A stretch of 30,157 nt of DNA from JAIVGV01 sp035295985 (GCA_035295985.1 DATHBT010000193.1:1-30157); one strand, 5' to 3'; counted from the stretch's first letter, positions 15,435 through 22,527 are shown. Made by a program: numbers and translations. Notes: a model not told the origin generated them from the letters alone.

Positions 15435-16031
15435 CTAGCCGAGGGTGAAGCTGAGGAGCCACAGCAGCAGGAAGAGCAGGAAGAGGACGGCGGCGATGAC
15501 GAGGAAGCGCACGCCCGGATCGTCCGCCGCCTCGTCGATGACGACCGACGACGCCTCGCGCAGCCGCTCGACCCGCGGCTTCAAGCTCTCGCCCACGCTC
15601 GCGCCGAGGACGGCCGCGCGCCCGCGCACGCCGCCGCGCGCCTCCGCGCCTCCGCCCGCGCGAGCCTCGTCTGCCTCGGGCGCGGCGGCGTGAACGGCGT
15701 CGGGCGTCGCACCTGCCGCGTGCGGAGTCGCATCCGTTGTCACGACGGAAGGACGCGCCGCGCCCCCTTCGCCGGCACGCGTGGACGCGTGATTGTCAGA
15801 CGAACTTTCCGGCTCGGCGGCGGGCACGTCCCCCAGCTTGCCGCTCAGCGAGGCGGCCACGCGCTCGGCCTCCAGCGCCAGCGGGTGTTCCGCCTGCCGC
15901 GGCGCGACCGCCTCGCCCGCCTGCTCCGCGTCCTCGCCCATCGGCCGCCCGCACTGCGGGCAAAAATGCGCGCGCCCGCGCACGGACGCGCCGCAGTTCA
16001 GACACCGACGTGCGATCTCAGGCTCAGACAT
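15435..16031 (-). CDS. Zinc-ribbon protein with C-terminal membrane anchor
   Basis: A 198-residue protein. An N-terminal zinc ribbon is formed by C10-x2-C13 and C24-x2-C27 (CLNCG ... CPQCGRPM). A long, low-complexity Ala/Glu/Gly-rich middle covers about residues 35-150. A polar helix (SLKPRVERLREASSVVIDEAADD) precedes a single transmembrane helix at the extreme C-terminus (VRFLVIAAVLFLLFLLLWLLSFTLG). This topology is that of a tail-anchored cytoplasmic protein. The ATG abuts the heptamer arm directly, with no Shine-Dalgarno. It lies between the ACT and DUF711 genes, so a scaffold or membrane-tethering role is possible but unproven. Confidence 0.75.
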   Translation of the reverse strand: MSEPEIARRCLNCGASVRGRAHFCPQCGRPMGEDAEQAGEAVAPRQAEHPLALEAERVAASLSGKLGDVPAAEPESSSDNHASTRAGEGGAARPSVVTTDATPHAAGATPDAVHAAAPEADEARAGGGAEARGGVRGRAAVLGASVGESLKPRVERLREASSVVIDEAADDPGVRFLVIAAVLFLLFLLLWLLSFTLG

Positions 16032-16123
16032 AAGGGATGAGGGATGAGGGATGAGGGATGAAAAGAAGAAAGCGCGACTCAGCTACCACGCCTTCATCCC
16101 TCATCCCTCATCCCTCATCCCTT
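16032..16123. repeat. Perfect 31-bp inverted heptanucleotide repeat (GGGATGA x4)
   Basis: Left arm 16032-16062 is four GGGATGA units flanked by AA and A. Right arm 16093-16123 is its exact reverse complement (four TCATCCC units). The loop is 30 nt. It occupies the complete ACT/zinc-ribbon spacer: it begins just after the ACT stop and ends next to the zinc-ribbon ATG. Confidence 0.95.
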
Positions 16124-16125
16124 CT

Positions 16126-16593
16126 TCAAATCCGGTGCATCGCGTTGAAGAGGTCTTCGCGCTGGGCGTAGACGCGGACGCCGAGGCGCTCGCCCTCGGC
16201 GCGGAAGCGTTCCTTGAGTTCCGAGACCGAGGCGCGGGCGCGCGACGAGTCGGCGATGATGACCATCGCGAACTTGCCCTGCACGACCGTCTGGTTGATG
16301 TCGATGATGCTGCAATCGGACTCGGCCAGAATCTGCGCCACGGCCGCCACGATGCCCGGATGATCGACGCCGAAGACCGACACCACCAGCCGGCCCGCCG
16401 ATCCCCCCGCCGCCTCTCCGCCGCCCGCGCGCCCGGCCGACGCCGTGCCGTTCGCGCCGCCGCCGCCGACGACCGGCTCAATCGCGCGGTAGATGTCCGT
16501 CACCAGGTTCTCGACCGCGCGCTCGTCGGCCTGCGCCCCAAGGCGGCCGTAAACGGCGCGCGTGATGCGGTAGATCAGCTCTTCGTCTGCCAT
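16126..16593 (-). CDS. ACT-domain protein with an encapsulation-peptide-like N-terminus
   Basis: A 155-residue protein. The C-terminal part (about 68-155) is an ACT domain of the UPF0237/GcvR-like kind: RLVVSVFGVDHPGIVAAVAQIL, SIIDINQTVVQGKFAMVIIAD, ending REDLFNAMHRI. ACT domains bind small ligands such as amino acids. Stand-alone UPF0237 proteins are about 90 residues, so the first 67 residues are extra. They comprise two short amphipathic helices (DEELIYRITRAVYGRL; RAVENLVTDIYRAIEPVV) and a Gly/Ala-rich linker (43-67). A short amphipathic helix plus flexible linker is the known form of microcompartment encapsulation peptides. I infer that the protein is packaged in the shell with its DUF711 partner. 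There is no Shine-Dalgarno before ATG 16593. Confidence 0.88.
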   Translation of the reverse strand: MADEELIYRITRAVYGRLGAQADERAVENLVTDIYRAIEPVVGGGGANGTASAGRAGGGEAAGGSAGRLVVSVFGVDHPGIVAAVAQILAESDCSIIDINQTVVQGKFAMVIIADSSRARASVSELKERFRAEGERLGVRVYAQREDLFNAMHRI

Positions 16594-16601
16594 TCGAGAA
16601 A

Positions 16602-16672
16602 GTGATGGGTGATGGGTGATGGGTGATGAGTGAGAAGACGTTTGTTAACTCATCACTCATTACTCATCACTG
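16602..16672. repeat. Inverted heptanucleotide repeat pair (GTGATGG/GTGATGA type)
   Basis: Left arm 16602-16634 has GTGATGG units ending GTGATGAGTGAG. Right arm 16648-16672 reads CTCATCACTCATTACTCATCAC-like units, the complement of the GAGTGAT phase. The right arm contains the TGA stop codon of the BMC-P gene, and the left arm ends 8 nt before the ACT start. Confidence 0.85.
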
Positions 16673-17005
16673 CCTCGTCCCGTTGTCGCCTGTGCGCAGC
16701 AGCGCGCGCGCCTCGGCGTTCAAGTCTTCGGAGGGCGAGTCCTGCACGTCCATCCGGTCGACGATGCCGACGACCGCCGCCTCGATTGCCATCTCCTGAT
16801 CGCCGACGGCCGTGCGCGCCGCCTTGCCGAAGGCGCACATCACGACCTCGCCTATCCCGGCGCCCAGCCGGTCGGCTACCACGATGACGCTGCGGTTCGG
16901 CTCCTTCGCCAGCTCAATCGGATGCACGATCAGAAACTTGACGCCTTCTAAGTCGGGCGACTTCTTCGTTGACCAGACCGTGCCGACGACTTTGCCGAGG
17001 AACAT
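16667..17005 (-). CDS. eutN: BMC-P vertex protein (EutN/CcmL family)
   Basis: A 112-residue pentamer-forming shell vertex protein. It starts MFLGKVVGTVWSTKKSPDLEGVKFLIVHPI, the typical EutN/CcmL opening, and then has VADRLGAGIGEVVMCAFGKAAR and EAAVVGIVDRMDV, matching the conserved G-x-G-x-x-V and VGIVD motifs. A short polar tail follows. It caps shell vertices, so the locus has the minimum needed for a closed shell (BMC-H + BMC-P). It sits between the aldehyde dehydrogenase and ACT genes. No ribosome site is visible between the heptamer arm and ATG 17005. Confidence 0.95.
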   Translation of the reverse strand: MFLGKVVGTVWSTKKSPDLEGVKFLIVHPIELAKEPNRSVIVVADRLGAGIGEVVMCAFGKAARTAVGDQEMAIEAAVVGIVDRMDVQDSPSEDLNAEARALLRTGDNGTRQ

Positions 17006-17011
17006 AAAAGA

Positions 17012-17123
17012 AGCTGTTGGCTGTTAGCGATTAGCCGTTAGCCGGAAGAAGAGACCTTCCGGCTGACGGCCTTCGCCACGGCTTCTGTTTTCGGTTTTGC
17101 TGAAAGCTAATAGCTAACAGCTA
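17012..17123. repeat. Degenerate inverted heptanucleotide repeat pair (GCTGTTA type)
   Basis: Left arm 17012-17043 has GCTGTTG/GCTGTTA/GCGATTA/GCCGTTA units. Right arm 17099-17123 has TAATAGCTAACAGCTA, its imperfect complement. A small inner stem GCCGGAAG/CTTCCGGC (17041-17048 / 17056-17063) lies in the loop. The right arm includes the TAG stop of the aldehyde dehydrogenase gene. Confidence 0.7.
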
Positions 17124-19052
17124 CACTTTCGCGAAGACCTCGGCCGGCTCGCCGATGTCGCGGGCCGATGGCGTGATGATAGTCTTGGCGTTGACGTAGA
17201 TCTTCTCGCCCTTCTGGATGGCGCGGCGCACGTCGTCTTCGGAGACGAAGTCGACGGGCTTGCGGCCGTTGGCCGACTGCGCTCGCGGGCCGCCGTTGCC
17301 CGCGGCGGCCGGCGGCTTCGGCGCGGCCGGCTGCGCGGTCGCGGACTGAGCGGGCGCGGACTCGCCGTTGCCGCCCCCGTTGCCGACGCTTGAGCGCGCG
17401 GTCGGCGCGGCCTCGGCGTGCGGGGCGGCGGCGGACTTCGCGTCGATCCAGCCGGGGTTGATCTCGTTCACGGGCTGCGCGGGCGGGGGCGAGGCCGTCG
17501 GGTGCAGGTGCGCACCCGTGGGCGCGGGGGCCGCAGTGCCGCCGTCGCCGCCGCGTCCCGCGAGGAAGCGATCCACGATTGCCGCCACCTCCTCGCGGCT
17601 GATCTTCTGCCCCTGCGCGGCGACCGCTGGCTGCTGCGCCGGACGGCCGGCAGTCTGCATCGCGACGGGCTGCTGTCCGGCTCCCTGCGCGGGCCGCTTG
17701 CTGGCGACCGGGCGCGTCTCGAAGGCGACGCGCTTAATGTCCATCAGGTGCAGCGGCGAGATGTTGTCTGAAGTGACGTTGCCGCCCCACGAGCCGCAGC
17801 CCAGGGTCATCGAAGGCGGGAGCGCGGTCGAGAAGCCGATTGCGCCGTGCGTCGTCGGCGTGTTAACGACGACGCGCGAGGCGGGCATCTCGCGCCCGTA
17901 GGCGACCGCGACCTCGCGCGAGCGCGTGTGCACGCCCGCCGTGTGGCCCATGCCGCCGTAACTCAGAACCTCGAAGCAGCGCGCGGCGGCGCGCTCGACG
18001 CCGTCCTCGACGTAGAAGGCGAGGATGGGCGAGAGCTTCTCCATCGAGAGCGGAAAGTCGCGCCCCACGCCGCCCACGTCCGTCATCAAACAGCGCGTCC
18101 CCTGCGGGACACTGAGGCCGGCCATCTTCGCGATCACCTCGACCGACTTGCCGACGATGGCCGGGTTCAGCGACCGCTGCGGCGTGGCGACGAGTTTGGC
18201 GAGCTGGTCGGCCTCGGCCGCGCTCAGCCAGTGGCCGCCTTGCCGCGCGAACTCCTCGCGCACCTGCCTCGCCACCGGCGCGTCGGCCACGACCGCCTGC
18301 TCCGAGGCGCAGATCGTCCCGTTGTCGAAAGTCTTCCCCGTCAGGATGTTCTGCACCGCCGTGGGCACGTCCGCCGTGCGCTCGACGAAGACGGGGACGT
18401 TTCCGGGGCCGACGCCGAAGGCGGGCTTGCCCGACGAATATGCCGCGCGCACGAGGCCGATGCCGCCCGTGGCGAGGATGACGGCCGTCTGCTTGTGCTT
18501 CATCAGGGCTTCCGTGCCCTCGATGGTCGCCGTCGTCATGCACGCGACGGCCTCGGCCGGCAGTCCCTCTTTCACGCCGGCCTCGCGCATCACGCGCGCC
18601 GTCTCGTTGATGCACTTCGCCGCCGAAGGGTGCGGCGACAGGACGACTGCGTTGCGCGACTTGATCGAGATCAGGATTTTGAAGATGGCCGTCGAGGTCG
18701 GGTTAGTCGAGGGGATGATGCCGGCGACGACGCCGCGCGGCGAGCCGATCTCGACCACGTCCTTCGACTCGGCGATGACGCCGACGGTGCGCATCCCCTT
18801 GAAGGCGTTCCACACGTCCTCGGCGGCGAAACGGTTCTTGACCTCTTTATCCTCGGCGATGCCGAAGCCCGTCTCTTCGACGGCCATCGCGCCGAGGCGC
18901 GCGGCCTCGCGCAGCGCGGCCCCCGACATCGCCTCGCAGATGCGGTCGATCTTCGCCTGATCGAAGCGGGCGAGCGACACCTGCGCCCGGTGCGCCGCCG
19001 CCACCAACTCGCGCGCCTGCTGCACGGAAACGAGGTCTTTATCGACCGACAT
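17121..19052 (-). CDS. CoA-acylating aldehyde dehydrogenase of a microcompartment, with an extended C-terminal tail
   Basis: A 643-residue protein. Residues 1 to about 449 are an acylating aldehyde dehydrogenase like PduP/EutE and the N-terminal half of AdhE: aldehyde + CoA + NAD+ to acyl-CoA + NADH. The catalytic Cys is C248 in FDNGTICASEQ. GIIPSTNPTS, ATGGIGLVRAAYSSGKPAFGVGPGNVP and GCGSWGGN are conserved neighbours. A linker (about 450-480) leads to an amphipathic helix KISREEVAAIVDRFLAG (about 483-499), which looks like an encapsulation peptide. Then comes a roughly 95-residue Pro/Ala/Gly linker and a C-terminal module (about 598-643, SEDDVRRAIQKGEKIYVNAK and TIITPSARDIGE). I have the impression that similar ends occur on other microcompartment proteins, but I cannot verify it. 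The start ATG 19052 has GGAGGT 7 nt upstream. It is the only clear enzyme of the compartment in view. Confidence 0.95.
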   Translation of the reverse strand: MSVDKDLVSVQQARELVAAAHRAQVSLARFDQAKIDRICEAMSGAALREAARLGAMAVEETGFGIAEDKEVKNRFAAEDVWNAFKGMRTVGVIAESKDVVEIGSPRGVVAGIIPSTNPTSTAIFKILISIKSRNAVVLSPHPSAAKCINETARVMREAGVKEGLPAEAVACMTTATIEGTEALMKHKQTAVILATGGIGLVRAAYSSGKPAFGVGPGNVPVFVERTADVPTAVQNILTGKTFDNGTICASEQAVVADAPVARQVREEFARQGGHWLSAAEADQLAKLVATPQRSLNPAIVGKSVEVIAKMAGLSVPQGTRCLMTDVGGVGRDFPLSMEKLSPILAFYVEDGVERAAARCFEVLSYGGMGHTAGVHTRSREVAVAYGREMPASRVVVNTPTTHGAIGFSTALPPSMTLGCGSWGGNVTSDNISPLHLMDIKRVAFETRPVASKRPAQGAGQQPVAMQTAGRPAQQPAVAAQGQKISREEVAAIVDRFLAGRGGDGGTAAPAPTGAHLHPTASPPPAQPVNEINPGWIDAKSAAAPHAEAAPTARSSVGNGGGNGESAPAQSATAQPAAPKPPAAAGNGGPRAQSANGRKPVDFVSEDDVRRAIQKGEKIYVNAKTIITPSARDIGEPAEVFAKV

Positions 19053-19066
19053 GGCACCACCTCCGA

Positions 19067-19210
19067 AAAGCTGTCAGTGGTCAAGGAAAGCTGTCAGTTG
19101 TCCGTCGTCCGTTGTCAGTTGTTTGAGTTTCGCGGCCCCAATGTCTGCGACGTGACGCGACAGCTTACCGGGCACGAACAGCGGACGACTGACCGCCGAC
19201 AACGGACGAC
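19067..19210. repeat. Inverted heptanucleotide-type repeats (GTTGTCC/GTCGTCC type)
   Basis: Left arm about 19067-19122 has AAAGCTGTCAGT twice and GTTGTCC/GTCGTCC/GTTGTCA units. Right arm 19179-19210 has GGACGAC/CGACAAC units, the complement. The pairing is imperfect. It fills the spacer between BMC-H copy 2 and the aldehyde dehydrogenase and stops 4 nt before the BMC-H stop codon. Confidence 0.65.
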
Positions 19211-19214
19211 TTCT

Positions 19215-19619
19215 TTACTTCGCCTTCTCACGGTTATTTTCGCGCGCGCCCGCGGGGAGCGACCGTCCCTGGTCGCCCTCGCCGAGTTCGCCTCGGGCCG
19301 CGCCCCCGCCGACGGCGCGCTCGTCCGGGCTGTAGCCGGTGCGGCCGTTGCGCGGGATTACGCGCTCGACTTCCGAGTGCGGGCGCGGGATGACGTGGAC
19401 GCTGATCAGCTCGCCGACGCGGCGCGCGGCGGCGGCCCCGGCGTCGGTCGCGGCCTTGACGGCCCCGACGTCGCCGCGCACGAAGATCGTCACGTAGCCC
19501 GCCCCGATGTACTCCTTGCCGATGAGCTGGACGTTGGCGGCCTTGACCATCGCGTCGGCCGCCTCGACCGCGCCGACGAACCCTTTAGTCTCGACCATTC
19601 CGAGTGCTTCGAGAGGCAT
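19215..19619 (-). CDS. BMC-H shell protein (PduA-like), copy 2, with C-terminal extension
   Basis: A 134-residue protein and the first gene of the locus. The BMC domain covers about residues 3-92: LEALGMVETKGFVGAVEAAD, pore region KEYIGAGYVTIFVRGDVGAV, then KAATDAGAAAARRVGELISVHVIPRPH. Compared with copy 1 the pore stretch is YIGAG rather than KIDAG, so the two hexamers should differ in permeability. A roughly 40-residue Gly/Ala/charged tail follows; it is probably disordered. ATG 19619 has GAGGAG about 9 nt upstream, a good site. Confidence 0.95.
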   Translation of the reverse strand: MPLEALGMVETKGFVGAVEAADAMVKAANVQLIGKEYIGAGYVTIFVRGDVGAVKAATDAGAAAARRVGELISVHVIPRPHSEVERVIPRNGRTGYSPDERAVGGGAARGELGEGDQGRSLPAGARENNREKAK

Positions 19620-19658
19620 GGGAAGTTGTCTCCTCGCTTTTAAGCGTCTGGGGTTGTG

Positions 19659-19664
19659 ATTGTA
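19659..19664 (-). promoter_or_regulatory. Candidate -10 for the microcompartment operon
   Basis: Reads TACAAT (5 of 6 to consensus) on the minus strand, 39 nt before the BMC-H copy 2 ATG, in the only AT-rich stretch of the leader. The -35 position reads CGTGAA, which is poor. A regulated promoter would fit but no regulator gene is seen nearby. Confidence 0.3.
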
Positions 19665-19745
19665 AAAATTAAAGACTGAAATTCACGGGAACGGCCACAA
19701 CGTAGCACCGCGCGCCGCAAGAATCAAGCAGCAGGAATAACGGCA

Positions 19746-19828
19746 GTGACGAGTGGCGAGTGATGAGTGATGAGCGGGAGACAAAAAGGTTTTTTACTCG
19801 TCACTAGTCACTCATCACTCATCACTCG
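19746..19828. repeat. Inverted heptanucleotide repeat pair (GAGTGAT type) at the operon border
   Basis: Left arm 19746-19776 reads GTGACGAGTGGCGAGTGATG and onward; right arm 19796-19828 is ACTCGTCACTAGTCACTCAT and onward, its reverse complement with few mismatches. The loop is about 19 nt and T-rich. It lies between two divergent genes, upstream of both the microcompartment operon and the RodZ-like gene. Confidence 0.85.
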
Positions 19829-19860
19829 TTTCGCCCGCATCTTTCTGACAGGACTAAAGT

Positions 19861-19890
19861 TTGACAGCTTCGCGCGCGCCAAGTTATATT
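19861..19890 (+). promoter_or_regulatory. Strong promoter for the RodZ-like gene
   Basis: TTGACA (19861-19866), an 18-nt spacer and TATATT (19885-19890), or a 17-nt spacer to TTATAT. This is one of the best sigma70-type matches in the window. The leader to GTG 20013 would be about 115 nt. Confidence 0.75.
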
Positions 19891-20012
19891 GCGCGCAATC
19901 GATAGTCCGACCGCGCTCACGCGCTCGTGTTGTGGCGCGAGCGCCGCGGACAAAGTTTCGGGGTCGCGCGTGTCGCCCGCCGGGCGCGCACACTTCCCAG
20001 AGCCAGCGCCGA

Positions 20013-20849
20013 GTGAACTCTAAATCCTCCGACAGAGAAGGCGACGCCGGGGCGGCCGGGGGCGAAACCTTGGGGCAGCGCCTGCGCGCGGCGCGCGAGG
20101 CGCGCAACCTGACGCCGCGCGAACTCTCCGACCAGACGCGCATCACGCGCCGCCACCTCGAAGCCATCGAGGCCGACGACTACAAGCAGCTACCGGGCGG
20201 CATCTTCAACCGCAGCTTCGTCAAGTCCTACGCCCGCGCCGTCGGCTTCGACGAGGCCGAGGCCCTGCGCCTCTACCTGGCCTCCGCGGGCGAGGCGTCG
20301 GACGAGACGCCGACCCGCCAGCACTCGCGCATCTACACGAACGACGCGCCCGGCCGCTCGCCGCTCGTCACCGCCGGCCTCTCGCTCATCGTCCTCGCCG
20401 TCATCCTGCTCGCGGTTTACGCCGGCCTCCACTATTACCGCCGCACGTCCGACTCTGACGACGCGCAGGCGGCGGGCGCGAACACCGCGCGGCCCGGTCA
20501 GAACGGACAGGCCGCTCAGCAGCAGCCGCGCGCGGCCGACGCGCCCGCGCCGCAGCCCGCGCAGCAGGGCCTGAGCGTGAGCGTGCGCGCGAAGGGCGAG
20601 GACGTGTGGCTGCGCTCGAAGGTGGACGGCGAGCCGACGACCGACGGCATCCTCAACGCCGACGAGACCAAAGAATTCTCCGCGACCGAGGTGCTGAGCC
20701 TCCAGTACGCGAAGTCCAAAGCGCCCGCGCTCGAAGTGACCATCAACGGGCGGGCGGCGGCCGTCCCCTCGGAGACGGACAGGGGCACGATCCTCGTCGA
20801 GATGCTGATCAAGAAGGGCGCTTACGAACAACTGCTGCAACAGCCCTGA
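20013..20849 (+). CDS. RodZ-like helix-turn-helix membrane protein
   Basis: A 278-residue protein. The N-terminal HTH_25/Xre-like domain (about residues 15-90) has TLGQRLRAAREARNLTPREL, TRITRRHLEAIEADDY, GGIFNRSFVKSYARAVGFD. A transmembrane helix lies at about 115-137 (PLVTAGLSLIVLAVILLAVYAGL). A Gln/Ala-rich linker leads to a C-terminal DUF4115-type beta domain (about 188-270: SVSVRAKGEDVWLRSKVDGE ... VTINGRAAAVPSET). The layout is that of RodZ, which links MreB to the envelope in cell shape control. The start is not certain: GTG 20013 was chosen because it precedes the conserved part and follows the strong promoter. It lies 194 nt upstream of guaB. Confidence 0.85.
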   Translation: MNSKSSDREGDAGAAGGETLGQRLRAAREARNLTPRELSDQTRITRRHLEAIEADDYKQLPGGIFNRSFVKSYARAVGFDEAEALRLYLASAGEASDETPTRQHSRIYTNDAPGRSPLVTAGLSLIVLAVILLAVYAGLHYYRRTSDSDDAQAAGANTARPGQNGQAAQQQPRAADAPAPQPAQQGLSVSVRAKGEDVWLRSKVDGEPTTDGILNADETKEFSATEVLSLQYAKSKAPALEVTINGRAAAVPSETDRGTILVEMLIKKGAYEQLLQQP

Positions 20850-21043
20850 AGTCCTTACCCGCGCGGCGCGCTCGCACGACCGGGGCGCGCGGCGCGGCAC
20901 GGCCTTGCGCGCGCCTGGTGCGTTTGCTACCCTCCGCCTTTCTCCGCGTCGCTCTTTCTCCGCAAACAACATTCTCCGCGTCAACCGAGCCGCGCGCCCC
21001 GCGCGTTCCGTTCGCTTTTTTCGGAAGGGGGTAGTTTACCTGC

Positions 21044-22510
21044 ATGATCACAGACGAACTCATCGAGGGACTGACGTTCGACGACGTGCTGCTCGTGCCC
21101 GGCCGCTCCGACGTGCTGCCGGCCGAGTGCGACACGGCCACGCAGTTCACCCGCGGCATACGCCTGACCATCCCGCTCTGCTCGGCCGCGATGGACACCG
21201 TCACGGAGGCCGCGCTCGCCATCGCCATCGCGCAGCAGGGCGGCATCGGCGTCGTCCACAAGAATTTGCCGGTCGAGCGGCAGGCCGAAGAGGTCGATAA
21301 GGTCAAACGGTCGGAGTCGGGCATGATCGTCGATCCCGTCACGATCCGCCCGGACCGCCCCGTGCGCGACGCGCTCGCCGTGATGGAGCGTTACAAGATT
21401 TCCGGCGTGCCGGTCGTGGACGAGGACGGCCACCTCGTCGGCATCATCACGAACCGCGACCTCCGCTTCGAGACGCGCCACGACATCGCGGTCTCCGAGG
21501 TGATGACGCCGCAGCCGCTCATCACCGTCCCCGTAGGCACCACGCTCGACGAGGCGCGCGTCGTCCTGCAAAAACACCGCATCGAAAAGCTCCTCGTCAT
21601 CGACACCGACAAGCACCTCAAGGGCCTCATCACCGTCAAGGACATCCAGAAGGCGATCCGCTACCCCAACGCCGCGAAGGACAACCTGGGCCGCCTCCGC
21701 GTCGCCGCCGCCATTGGCGCGACCGGCGACTTCCGCGAGCGCGCCGACGAGCTGGTCAGGGCGCGCGTCGATTGCCTCGTCATCGACACGGCGCACGGCC
21801 ACTCTTCGCGCGTCGTCGAGGCCGTGCGCGAGATCAAGCGCCGCCACCCCGACACGCAGCTCATCGCCGGAAACGTCGCCACGGCCGAGGGCACGCGCGA
21901 GCTGATCGACGCGGGCGTTGACGCCGTCAAGTGCGGCATCGGGCCGGGGAGCATCTGCACGACCCGCGTCGTGACGGGCGCGGGCGTGCCGCAGATCACG
22001 GCCATCCGCAACTGCGTCTCGGCCGCGCGCGGCACGGGCGTGCCGGTCATCGCCGACGGCGGCGTGAAATTCTCCGGCGACGTGGCGAAGGCGATTGCGG
22101 CGGGCGCGGACGTGGTGATGATCGGCTCGCTCTTCGCCGGCACGGAGGAGTCGCCCGGCGAGCTGATCCTGTTCCAGGGCCGCTCGTTCAAGGCTTACCG
22201 CGGCATGGGTTCAATCGGCGCGATGCGCGAGGGGTCACGGGATCGCTACGCGCAGGACACGACCGAGATCGAATCCAAGCTCGTCCCCGAAGGCATCGAG
22301 GGGCGCGTCCCCTATAAGGGCACGCTCTCGGACATGGTGACGCAACTGGTCGGGGGCCTGCGCGCCGGCATGGGCTACACCGGCTGCCGCACCGTCCGCG
22401 AGTTTCAGGAGCGCACACGCTTCATACGCATCTCGGCCGCCGGCCTCAAGGAGTCGCACGTCCACGACGTAATCATCACGAAGGAAGCGCCGAATTATCG
22501 GCTCGAATAG
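21044..22510 (+). CDS. guaB: Inosine-5'-monophosphate dehydrogenase
   Basis: A 488-residue protein of normal length. It catalyses IMP + NAD+ to XMP + NADH, the committed step of GMP synthesis. The N-terminal barrel starts ELIEGLTFDDVLLVPGRSDVLP. Two CBS domains sit at about 93-205 (PVRDALAVMERYKISGVPVVDEDGHLVGIITNRD; IEKLLVIDTDKHLKGLITVKDI). The catalytic loop GIGPGSICTTR holds the active Cys, and the flap has YRGMGSIGAM and YKG. The start ATG 21044 has a GAAGGGGG site some 12 nt upstream. A weak TTGCGC-N17-TACCCT lies at 20905-20933. A composite palindrome follows the stop. Confidence 0.97.
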   Translation: MITDELIEGLTFDDVLLVPGRSDVLPAECDTATQFTRGIRLTIPLCSAAMDTVTEAALAIAIAQQGGIGVVHKNLPVERQAEEVDKVKRSESGMIVDPVTIRPDRPVRDALAVMERYKISGVPVVDEDGHLVGIITNRDLRFETRHDIAVSEVMTPQPLITVPVGTTLDEARVVLQKHRIEKLLVIDTDKHLKGLITVKDIQKAIRYPNAAKDNLGRLRVAAAIGATGDFRERADELVRARVDCLVIDTAHGHSSRVVEAVREIKRRHPDTQLIAGNVATAEGTRELIDAGVDAVKCGIGPGSICTTRVVTGAGVPQITAIRNCVSAARGTGVPVIADGGVKFSGDVAKAIAAGADVVMIGSLFAGTEESPGELILFQGRSFKAYRGMGSIGAMREGSRDRYAQDTTEIESKLVPEGIEGRVPYKGTLSDMVTQLVGGLRAGMGYTGCRTVREFQERTRFIRISAAGLKESHVHDVIITKEAPNYRLE

Positions 22511-22527
22511 CCCGGGTGCGGGCGCGC

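Noticed and set aside
16032..16672. Tandem short repeats as a CRISPR array
   Set aside because: Units are 7 nt, contiguous, with no spacers, and arranged as inverted arms; no cas genes are present.
17847..19643. 598-codon plus-strand frame opposite the aldehyde dehydrogenase and BMC-H genes
   Set aside because: It crosses two certain genes and a repeat spacer on the other strand and is His/Arg/Asp-rich with no recognisable motif.
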